Shown: positions 49,901 through 61,900 of the stretch, piece after piece | How the letters are laid out: the number at the start of each line of letters is the position of its first letter | Numbering within the stretch: position 1 is the stretch's first letter | Assembly: GCA_016801885.1 (NCBI GenBank) | Contig: CM028882.1 | Span: 124,001 to 188,000, forward strand | DNA from: Toxotes chatareus | Lineage: Eukaryota > Chordata > Actinopteri > Toxotidae | Length of the DNA stretch: 64,000 bases | Direction: 5' to 3' | Program-made: the position numbers and the translations under genes | Notes under the pieces: model-generated | Told to the model about the DNA's origin: nothing | What the model saw: the letters and a program-made list of their open reading frames with translations, nothing else | Databases searched by the model: none

Positions 49901-52900
49901 TCAACTTGCAGCTGCTCAGTTGCTGTGTATCAAAAAGAGAGAGAGGTCACCAGCAGGTCAGGATTGAATTAGGACCTTCCTGTGGAATGAAATGTTTTAG
50001 AAAAAAAAAAAAAATCCACCAACCCCTTGTCTTGAAATCTGACTACCAGAGGTATCATATTGATTTGAAAGTGTTCATCTTGACAAGCAGACGCGATCCC
50101 TATAATCGCTCAAAAGCGCAATTTTTGTCTGTTTTCTCTTCCAGATAATATGTCCTACTTTTAGATGAAGGACCACCCGAGACACAGACTGTGTAACACT
50201 CTGTTGCCTTTCTCTAAGCTGTAAAACAGCTATGACAAACTCCGACTAAGATGTCAAGCTCTCACACGTTTTGCACTTCTCTTTATACTGCTCTAAATCT
50301 TTTAACTTTTTATTACATGATTCATTTTCCTGAATAAATAAACATTTTAATCCATATGTACTACGAATTGTGTGATTCATTAAGTAAAGCAGTTGAATAA
50401 TGCCAGTGGAAGACATCTGTAAGCTGCCTCCAGATGGATGTGCTTCATTTTTTTATGCCTGAATCAGGATGTCGCAACAAAGGATGATGATTTATTTTTG
50501 TGAATACAGAATTTTGCATGACAAAGCGTGGCTCATAAAGTGGGTAAGATGTTTGTTGCATTTTCAGTGTAATAACATATTAATGATTTGTCCTAACAGT
50601 GTAGCAACTCGCCGTTTGTCTGTCCAGGTGGTATATCTGAATCTATTTCTTGCTGCATTTCTTTTTCATACAAACATTCACATATCACGCTCACGCATCT
50701 CACTGCACTGTCAGGGTCACTAATTCAGTATTGCTGAAGCCAGGATTTGGATCAGTTACTCCACCTCAGCATTCTAGATTAGATTGTCATGGTTTCATGT
50801 ATGAGTATAACAGCTATTTGCCTTTCAAATACTTCCAATTACCAAAAAAACAAACAAACAAAAAACTTTCAAGGATTCAACAGCAGCAAGTCTTCCCAGT
50901 TTCCAGTTTTCAGCTCAGGAGCCCAGCCCCTGGTTGTGCTGGTGTGATAATGTACTGCACAACAACTATACTGACATTGAAATTTTCTTAATAATACAAT
51001 ACAATATAATACAGTCACATACAGTAGCATCACAGGGTTAAGATACAATCCAACACCAGGTAGCTAAGTAACTGTAAACTAAACAAAGTTTGTGCATCTG
51101 TCACCTTTCAGGCACATGCTGTTGAAAACTCAGAGTAGTAGAGCAGCTGACTGTGTGTGCGTGTGTGTGTGTGCATGTGTGTGGGCTTTTTTTTATTAAA
51201 ACCAGGGTGCTGCTACATTGTAGGGTTCAACAGCTCTGTGGGAACCAAAATACTGGACCCCACATGTTTAAATGGCTGTTTGAGGCTTAAGGCTTGGTTT
51301 TATGTTTAAGGTTAGAATAAGGTTTAGGTTAGGGTACGGGGCTTAGGGAATGCATTATGTCAGTGATAGGTTACCAGAAATATAGAGTGCGTGCGTGCGT
51401 GTGTGGTGGGTTTGGAGTTAAGATGTGTTTGGGCTCAAGAGATGAAGAGTGCTTGTTCATGTGGAAATGCCCTGAAATTAAAAAAAACAAAAACAGGCCG
51501 TCTTTGAACCTTTTGATCTCAACTACACTACACAACAAAGTCTGTCCACAGATAGACAGATCTCTTTGGTAGTTCCCACTACAGTAGGTGCCTCCAGGAC
51601 CACATTTTGCCAAGATGATACAAATACACAGACTCACGAGGTGACGACAATACCAGCCACACAGCTTGTAATGAAATAGTACTTGTGGCATGTGCAAAAG
51701 CTTGGATGCCCATGTACTAACACTCAGACCTTCATTAACTTGTTAGGAATTGTCAGGCAGATGAAGCGTTGTCTTTAGGAATTATACTCTTCCATCTAGA
51801 CTTTGTGAAACCATCAACCACCAAGGGTGAGAACTTGCACAGACATATAGTAAGTGAAGATCTCATGGATCCACAGATGGATATGCCAGGCCATCTCAGC
51901 ATCCTTCTATAAGGCAGACAGACAGAAAGACAGGACTGATTGGTTTTGTCTTTGTGATGGCTATGTTCACATCAACACACTGTCCGGATTTGGTGCTGTG
52001 ACATCATGTAAATCTGAATGATGTCGTTTCTTCCGTATTTGAACAACGCCCATATCAGGTTTGACTCATTATCCTCACATTTCTTTTTTTTTCATGCTCT
52101 CGGTCTCGCTTGTCCTCTTTCCTTGTTTCTCTCTCTCACTCTCCTCCAGTTTGATGTCTCAGTCTCACTTTTCAAACTCCATCACCTCTGCATGCAAAAT
52201 CTCTCTCTAACCTTAATCGAACTAATCTAGATCAAACTACTAGATGGTACGTGGTGAAACAGGGTTGTGCCAGACCCCCAACTAACCAGTGTCAGTTCCC
52301 TCTCTGACCTCTAATTGCTGGGAAATTAAAGGCACACATGATCTTTTTAAAGACATAAGGGAATTCAACAACCCTGTTGACCAAATGACCAAATTGTTGG
52401 TTTGTTATGGTGTGGTGTATTCAGAGGAAGGTTTATTGCTATTTTTGTATTCACTCTCTTCAATGTGGGTTGCCCTCTTTCGTCTCAGTCAGTCTCAATG
52501 TTTCTGGTTTCTTGAAGTGCAGGTGTCTGTCAATCCTTCCATCTTCAGCCTCCCTCTCTCTCTCTCTTCAGAGCCACACTCTGATGGATAAAAGCAGCCA
52601 AATCAAAGACTCTGACGTCCACGTTTACTTCAAATAAAAAAAAAAAAAAAAAAAAATCAGAGGGACTACATGAAAGCCAGGCTCTCCTCTGTGGAGAGCA
52701 GTTGTAGCTGTTTGTAAGAACTCTCCACCTGCTTGGATCTGGATTATGAGCAGTATGTATACTCCCATGAGGCCAGAGTTCATACCCTCATACTGGCATT
52801 CCAGATGTCGACACATGGGTCCTTAGAAAGCATTTTTTAAATGTTTCTAAGCATGAATTCAGTATTTTTAGACTTACTGGATTAAAGTTTATGTCAGTAA

Positions 52901-55900
52901 GTTTGGACACCCCTGTAGAAATGACTTGCACCACATTTGTGCATTTACTGCAGTGCTTGATGTCCTTCTGTCCTTCTTCTTCTGCTTACATGGATCTGGG
53001 GTCATGCTTTCATTCCCTGTCTCATTCTATTGGTCAGTACCCATGACCATTTATGGTCACGATATTTGTATTCTGTAGTTACCCCTCTGAAACATATTTT
53101 TTATTATCTCTGGCCAAGTTCTTTCTTCTACAGGATTTGTATTGCACACTCATGCACAAGGGATTCACAGGAAACAGTGCATACACTGTGTCCAAGACAA
53201 AAGCTGGTTCATGCTTTCACTTCATCTTTTATGCAAGTCAGTCATTTGAGTTCTGTACTATGTTGAACAAGATCAGTGGCCACAGTAATTAGGGCAATGA
53301 ATTCAGTGTGTTTGAGTAATGGCTGCTTTCATCTTAATTCCTGAGCTGTTTCAGTCCAGTCAGAGTTTCACCCTCATAATTGTGACAAACACCTCTAATA
53401 TCGTCCACACTTTCCCATGTAGTAATAAGATGGTGCCTGGGCTTCCCGTTCTTACTTACTTATGCTTACCATTATTACTTATGGTGCAGTTGGTGGTGGT
53501 TTCCTTGGTGGCACGCTGTCTGGGTGGTGGGATTTAGCTTGAAGAAGGTTTTGTTGTCTTACTGAGATATCTGTCTGTCTGCAGACATGTCAGAGATGGA
53601 GTCATACCATTCCTATTCTCCCCCAGAGGAGAGGAGGTCCCGCCAGTCTGACCTGTCCTCCCACTCTTCTAATGAACGAGACAACCCCAGGTAGGATGGA
53701 TAGAATCTTGGATGAATGAGCTGAAAGCAAGAAAAGTCTCAGAACCTGACAGAACTGACTGACTCAGTTTGCTCATGTAGACTTGTGACTTAACTTGGAT
53801 TGCATATAGTGCTCGCAAGGCAACTATGTCTCCTAGAAATTAACTTCATGAACTGCTAAATCATGTTGTGCTGGCAACATAATCATTGGCTGGATTATGT
53901 TCACTCCCTTTCCCTAATCTTAACCAAGTACTTGCCTACCTAAACAAAACCATAAAAAAGTTTAATAATGCTGTAGTCACCAGTGAATTTGGCTTCGTAG
54001 AAATGGTAATCCTGTTGCAGTTACATTTCCTTCAAAACATATAAAGATAAACTTAAAGGAGACAGGGTTGGTCAAGGACTGGGATATTGACATAAGACTT
54101 GTTATGACAAGACTTAGCTGAAATGTGTCTCGATTGACCTGGACACTCAAATTTGACTGTCCCCAAAAGACATCAAGACAGCTCTTGTAAGCAGCAATTG
54201 AAGTTATCTAGTTAGTCTCTTTGTCTGAATGTGTGTGAGTTCTTTCTGTAATCTTGTCCACCTCCTACAAGAAGTAAAACATACATGTGCTTTAATCAGT
54301 TGCACATTGTTGTCCCTTTTGAGCATCTCATCCCTTGTGTACGTGTCTACCTATGGCTGTGTTGACAAATTTTTGATCAAAACCATTTTGGCCAGTCCTC
54401 TCACCTTCAAAGGGCAGTGTGGGTTAAGACTTGGTTTTATGATTCAGGTTAGAATTAGGTTTAGGTTTAGGCTAAGGTCAAGATTGGGATTAGGCATTTA
54501 TGATGGTAAGGGATTAGGGAATGCATGATATCAATCAGTGTCCTCAAAACTAGTAAGACCAACATGCTTGTGTGTGGAACAGGGAAGAACCCATGAGAAC
54601 AGCCAAGATGTCAGCCATGGCCTCCCCATTCAGAGTACCTGAAGACCCTCATGCCTCAGCTGATGTGGACAAAGACACACCGGTCACAGAGGAGCCTTCA
54701 GGTTATCAGTCCATCACAGTCTATCATGGCTGAGATACATACATACCAGACAGGTCTTCAGCATGACAAGCTATAAATGACTGTTTCATAATCGTACTAT
54801 GTAAAAGAAAATTTGTTTTGCATTTACTTTTACTGAGGTAGCATGTGGGCAGCTGTGAGCACAGAAAATACACTCCTCCTGCTTTTCTTATCTACAGCTG
54901 CTGTAACAACCACGCCCAAGATTCTCCTCCGACCAAGTCCAGAAGATGAAAAAATATATGGGTAAGCTTTACTTTTTCTCTTTTCACAATTCCCCTCACT
55001 TTTCATTTACAGTGGCTTCTCTTTCCCTATTTACATTTTATTAATAAACTCCTGAAAGTGTGTGTTTATGAGACTAACATATTCAGTGAATTGTGGCCTA
55101 CACATACTCAAATCAAATTGCAGCAACACACCTGTGTGTAATTGACCTCATACATACATGATCTTTGCCTTCAATGTGATCCTTTCTGAAATAAATAAGA
55201 ATAGAAATGTCACTTTGCTAGCTTCAGATGACAAGTAAACGGCTTTATCTGCATCAAACAGATGCAGCTTCCAGCAGGTGTCTGGTCACTAAATGCCTTT
55301 GAAACAATGATGATATTGCTCGTACCTGGCCCTGTGTGCTCAGAACAGCAGCTGGCTGCATCATGAATCGTTGTTGTATGGTAGGGACATGAAAAATGAC
55401 TGATGTGTCACAATACATCTATTTGTCTGCCTTGAAGTGGTCCCTAGTTCTAGTTCAGTAGGTGAGTGAATCGCATTACACTCAGGTGGCTTTCAGGTGC
55501 TGTTTGATATAATGGCAGAACACATACAGACCTACACAACTGCAACAGCAGTAATGGTAGTATGATGGGACGTCTATATGTCTTTCCAGAGTATTGTAAA
55601 GCTCATGAAAAATATAACTGAACTGTACAGACAGGTAATCATACTGAATGATACTGTTTTCATAGAAAACATTTTTGATTTGTCATTTTAGAAAAAGCAG
55701 AAGTGGAACTAAAAAATGAATGATGTCTGCAGTATTCCAAGTATTCCAGTAAAGTCTCCTGGACACTGTACTAGGATCATGGCAGGTCACATTGTGTCAC
55801 ATGGCTCTAAACAGTCTGTGAGAGACTTGTATGATGTTAGTTTTGAGGCCTGTCAGACTGTGCAGCCAATGTCAGCTAATGGTGAATCATCATGATGTAA

Positions 55901-58900
55901 TGTTAAAAAACTATGAATGTTTGTGTGTGGTTGGATTGTATATATGGGTTGTAGCAGCAGTAACATGGTCACAGTTTTGGATCAGGCTGTCTTTGGTCTC
56001 CAGAGCTTTTTGTCAGCCGTTGTAGGACATGTCTCACAGTGTGATTTAGCTGCTCCACTTTAGAATGACAACCAAGGATTTCACAAAGTCTGTCTGTGTC
56101 TCTACATGGCAAAATGTGATGTAGGACCACCTGTCTGTGGACAGATTTAGTCACCATGATAGCGTCACAACTGTCATATAGTTACAAAAGTGCTATATGA
56201 AGTCCAAGGTATTTAACCTTTTCATCATTCATGTCATTTACAACTTGAGATGGGTAAATGACTTAGATAGCTTCTTTCACTCTTCTTTCCATCAATCTTT
56301 TCTGGCCAAAATCTGTCCATTGCTGTTCTCAAATGCATGTCCCTTGTCCTTCAGGTGTGGGTGGACTGCAGAGTCCTGACCTGAGTAGTTAGCTCTCCTG
56401 TGCTCCCCTGTGTCCCTTGATACATTGAACTGCCTACACTACAGTACAGTTATGCAGTGTACATGCATGAAATAATACAAGCAAAGAAGGGATGCTGTTT
56501 ATGTGAAAGACGGTGACAGAGGCTAATGACAGTAAAATGATAAAACTCAATAATGTACAGCTTTGTGAACTGCTGTTAGCCTGTTAGCCATGCTACTGTT
56601 AGCCTGTTAGCCATACTAGCACCTGTCAGATTTTTTTGTATTAACAACTCAACCCACGCTATTTCCTGTCCTCTCTGCTTTTAGCCACATTAAATGAATT
56701 TTGCTGGATGGATTTTGGTCTGGGTAGGACAGTGATGCAGTCTTCTTCCCTTTTTGTGGGTGCTCTGGTTTCCTCTCACAGTCAAAAGATGTGCAGATTA
56801 GGTTAATTGGGGACCCTAAATTGTCCATAGGTGTGAATGTGACTGTGAACTGTTATTTCTCTCTACATGTCAGCTCTGTGATACACAGGCAGCCTGTCCA
56901 GGGTGTACCCCCGCCTCTCACCCAATGTCAGCTGGGACTGGCTTATACTAAAAAGTATTAGTACTAAAAATCTTATTTTTTTAAAACAAACAAAAACTAA
57001 TTATAATAATCAATAACATTCTATAAAAATGTGTCTGTAGCTTGAAATAAGAAAGAAATAAGCAGAATAATATAGTTAGAAAAATGGAAAATGAAACCTG
57101 ATATTAGAAAGTACTTTAAACAAGTTAGTTTGCATTAAAATCTTGTATCTTCTGTTATGTGACATGAAACTCTTTCAGGTAATCCGTCAGCACAAAAGAT
57201 TAACAGCTGTGTTACATGACAACCATGTGGGGTCAAGTATGACTTTCTTCCTGAGGTTTCCTCTTTGTGGGTCTTAACTTGGCTGAGAAAACTGATCCTA
57301 GAAACACAAACTGTTTCAGCGTGGGTGTGGATTCATGGTGCCACTTGTTAGTTTTAGCTGGGCCTTCTTGGTAGTCAGTGTCTCCTTTCTTTGTTTCCAC
57401 TTACCTTTTGCAACCTGCTGGAGATTATCCTGACATCCTGGTCCTGCAAGGAATCCATGTTTTGAGCAGTGTCCTCCCAGTCTGCGGTGTCAGAGTGGTA
57501 TAGTTGGGAGAAGCAGATCTGTTTGGGAAGGTGTAAGTCTAGCATGATACGATGGTGTATTAACTTTCCTGTCCCATGGTAGGCAACAACCTATGTATAG
57601 CTATGAGCAGCCCCTTCATGTCCTTTGTGCATTGCATTGTGGAACAGGAGGTTAGCAACACCACAGTCAAAAATCTTTTTTTGACTTTACTTACTTTCTT
57701 AGTGTGAATACTCTGGGGAATACTGTATACATACTTAAAATCTGCATAGAATTGGTGTGTTGTGAAGAACTGGGGCACAGCTAAAGTGGAGCAGGTGCTT
57801 ACACTTTGCTGATACTTCACTGTCTCTTTTCCCTGCATAGTGGTTTACTCTATAGTGAGCAGTAAACTGAGATACCCATCATTTTGCACCATCACTGACA
57901 GGTGTTGTGTCATAATTTTCATAATTCTGAAAAAATATATAATTTTTCATGATTTTTACATTATGTATGGAGAGTTTACACATTCTCTTGGCACTCTCAT
58001 GTTAGTAAACCTGGCCCATATTTCTGGTGGCTTTTTCCTGCAGGCCGAACACAGTGATGGTGAATTTCCAGAAGGGAGACAGTGTTGGGCTGAGGCTGGC
58101 AGGAGGAAATGATGTCGGCATCTTCATTGCTGGTGTTCAAGAGGGGAGTCCTGCTGAGGAAGAGGGCCTGCGCATTGGAGACCAGATCTTAAAGGTAGCC
58201 AGCCCAGACAGAGCTTATTTCATAACAACAAACAAACAAAACAAAGCTTAGATAATCCATGGTTCAAAGCACAGTATGAATGTGAGTTTAGTGTTACATA
58301 TTATCTGGATAGCAAACCTAATTTATTGTGTCCTTTGTTTATGTTTTGAAGGTGAACAACGTTGATTTTCAAGGTGTAGTGAGAGAGGAAGCGGTGCTCT
58401 TTCTGTTGGAGATTCCTAAAGGGGAACTGGTCACTATCCTGGCCCAGAGCAAACCTGATGGTAAGACATATCCTCCAGAAACTCTGAAAGACACAGAAGC
58501 AAAGTCACGTAAAAAGTTACATTTCTCACATCAATAAAAGTTCAACATTGAATAATAATACAACTTTTCTTTATCAGTGAAAAGATTAGTCTGGCATTCT
58601 GTATATCAGCAGGATGATCCCTACTTGTTTTCAGCATCCTAGAAGATTTTCTCTTTGATCTCTTCAGTCCAAAATGTCCAGATTACACACAAAATCTCAT
58701 ACTCTAATTGAAGGATTGCTATAAAGTTTACTGAGTTCAAACTGAGTAATCTTTATGGCATTAGCAGATAGCAGAACATCATCCTTCAAGTGCAGCATAT
58801 CTGCACATCACTGCCTGAGCCTGTTGCAGATGTGTTAGCAGTGATAGAATGACAGAATAATGGAAGGTGTTAATCAGAGCAGTTTTAAGTGGCTCAGTTG

Positions 58901-61900
58901 TAGGCTTACCCAGCCACTTGTGGAATATCCCGGGACACAATGTACTCTCCCACAATGCTCTGCCAGCTGTCACACTCACACCTCAGCACCATTAGTCTCT
59001 CTCTAACTCTCTCTCTGATGTTTCCATGTAAGGATGGCAATACCAGCTTGGTCCCTCAAGGTTTTTAGGCCAGATCGGGCTAGTTTTGGTTCAGCCAACC
59101 GTGACACACGTGGACACATGCACCCACACAAATCTGCTCTAGAACACACTGAGCGAGAGTGAGCAACACAGAGTGTTAGCTAATGAGCACATTGGCCTCC
59201 TTGAGCTTGCGGCCCTTTTACTGAAAAAAAAAAAAATGAAGCAAAACACATGACACAATGAAGCAAGATACTGAACTGACATGGAAACTGTGTAACTCTT
59301 CACTGCCCAGCACTGTTAAGAAAACACCTAACATCAGAGAGTGGCAGGCCTTCACATGAAGAATAAACAGTTGTGATGAGGTTAGAAAGGTCAGTGTGGC
59401 AAATGTAACACTAGTTGGGAAGGAATTTGAAGAGTTTCGGGTTAGATTTACATTTCACGAATGAATACAGTTGATGCAAATTTCTCTCAAGCACAGTGTA
59501 TATATTCTGCAAACAACTGGAACAGATGTTCATAATCACATTTGGTGAAAATGAGAAAATAAGGCTTACAGGCAGACTAGCAGGAAGACAGGTGTACAGG
59601 CATGCAGATACAGAAAACAGGTAACTAAACAGATGAACTGACAAATGTATCTTTTTATCCAAGATAAATTTGTCAAATTTTCTTACACATTTACAAATCT
59701 GATTATGCACATTTGTAATAAGTTTTGCTACAGTAATAGCCCCATAGAATAGCGTCTCATAAAAGCATGTCCTTTTTACACTTTGGTTTTTGTACATTTG
59801 TCTGTTTGCCATTTTTTGCTGAACTAACTGGCAGCTGTCTGCTCCAATTTTACACAAATTACACAAATTAAAGAACCTAATGAAAGTGGTATCAAAAGTC
59901 TTATCAAAATTTCAGCAAGAAAGAGACTCAGAATATTTTCCAAAATGTCAAACTGCTCCTTTAACTTTTAAATGTGCAGCCATATTTTGTAAATCACTAA
60001 ATAGTTTCAATGGACTTAGAAATGAATTCAAAACAATCCTGCTTCCATGATAAAACATGAAAGAAATCCATAGATTTTAACAATTTAACAGTATCTTCAG
60101 GCAAATGTTGTTTGCTAAAACTGGAGTGACAGTAATGACTCCTTTGCTCTTTAAATGTTCTGTTTTTGAAGCCCCATGAGTTTGCAATACTCATGTCTTT
60201 GAATGGTTTTGGAGGAGCATTCAACTAGAAGTAGGTTAGGCTATACACGGGAACTCCTTGTTTTATGTACTTCCTCAGGGTGACTGTGATTAAAGTGGAC
60301 TGAATATATGCTGCAGCTGAATCCACAGCGTGAACGAAGCCGCGTGTGTGCAGCCAGCTTGCCTTGGCAGCAGTGGATTGTAGTCAATATGACTGTTGCC
60401 GCTGTTGGTCCTTTTGGGTCAGCGCCTTGTCGGACCATGCATATCAAATCAGGAAGCCTCTCAGGAGCCTGGAACAGGCTGTAAAGTGTATTTCTATACA
60501 CTTTGCAAAGCATTTCCATACACTTTACAGTCTGCTTTTTACAACCTTTTCCATGCACTGTAGAGGGAGTAGTAACCGTTGTGGTGGTTGAAGACAACAG
60601 ATCAAAACCAATCAGAATATCGACTGGGAAGAGGTCAATGACAGGAGGACATCCACACAGTGTATGAGGACATTTATTGGGGACTATTTTCAGCAGCAGA
60701 TAAATGCACAGTTGGTGCTCTTGTACTCACTGTGCAGCTAGCCTGCCGTGGCAACAGTGGATTGCGGTCAGTATGACTGCTGATGGGGCAGGTCAAACTA
60801 AGCTCAGTCTAGTCTGACACAGCTGCAGCAGTCCGATCCTGCAGCATAGTCCAACAGTATCAGACTTCACTTGAACTTGGAGAGAATATGATAACATCAT
60901 AGTCTAGTTCTGAGTGTGGCTGAACTATATTCCAGCATTTTGCTCTTCTACTGCTGCTGCCCCCATCTTGTTCTCGTGCATCCATCTTTCTCTGGCTCAT
61001 AGGTGTAGTCCTGCCTTGAGATCAACTCTCCACCACTTTATTTTTTCCAAGTGAAGAAACAGAATATTCACAGCTCGCACAGAAATGGATATACATTTTT
61101 TTAGGTGAAGATCCAGTCATCATTAAAATGTGTCATGCCGATAAAAATAAATGTGAGTGTTCACATTGACATTTAAGGTGTATTGGTTGATTCACAACAT
61201 CAACCCATGCACTGAGTAAAATGCATGAAAACATTCTGCCTTCAAAGTTGCCGGTAGATGCTGGCTGCCTTTTAGGGCTCAAAGCCACATGCTTAGCCAC
61301 GTTTTTATAGTAACCTGTTAGCTAAACTTGTCCTCTGCCTGCACTAAAACTTTTCCTCTGAATGGATGTTTCCAATGCAGCTTTGTTTGCTCAATGCAAA
61401 TAAGTAAATGAAATCACTGAAAACACAAGCTGCTTGTGTTCATGCACCTATATTTCTTAATACCACCCTAATTACAACTTACTATATCCGTGGTGTTGTC
61501 TACATCTACTTAGCTAGATGTCTGGCTGGCTCATGCATAATATTCTCAGCAAGATGAAACTACTTATAAAGTCAGTCGAACATTTGATTGTGTTTCAGTA
61601 TAGTTGACTAATGTATGTAAAGTTGCCACCATAGGAACAATGTAACCTTTGAAACAAACCACAACTTTACACATGCATGTGTGTCATGTCTTCTCTCACT
61701 CTTTTTAATGCCTTCTTTCCTCTCACGTTTTTTGTATGTGTCTAGTTTATAACGACATCTTGGTGTCGGGACGTGGAGATTCCTTCTTTATCCGGACCCA
61801 CTTTGAATACGAAAAGGAGACTCCTCAGAGCCTGGCCTTCAGCCGGGGGGACATCTTCAAGGTGGTGGACACCCTGTATGATGGCAGGCTTGGCAACTGG

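Larger units (their letters stand above)
48930..53584 (+). other. tjp2: tjp2 intron 7
   Basis: A 4.7-kb intron. It holds the candidate terminal exon (50145), inverse dispersed repeats (51232-51368, 51498-51640), a second weak exon candidate (52571) and an A run at 52636-52656. The stretches 48950-49900, 50380-51100, 51720-52280 and 52680-53560 show nothing recognisable. Confidence 0.85.
54962..58043 (+). other. tjp2: tjp2 intron 10
   Basis: A 3.1-kb intron with a 23-bp tandem duplication (56573-56618) and a LINE/SINE 3' end (56745-56945). The stretches 54980-56560 and 56970-58030 show nothing I can name. Confidence 0.9.
58461..61745 (+). other. tjp2: tjp2 intron 12
   Basis: A 3.3-kb intron. 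Apart from an A run near 59223, a hairpin at 60479-60530 and a duplicated segment (60345 and 60731) nothing was recognised. Confidence 0.9.

Noticed and set aside
52571..52656. A second alternative terminal exon of tjp2.
   Set aside because: The acceptor looks good because of a CT repeat, but the exon would be very short and its AATAAA is part of a genomic A run.
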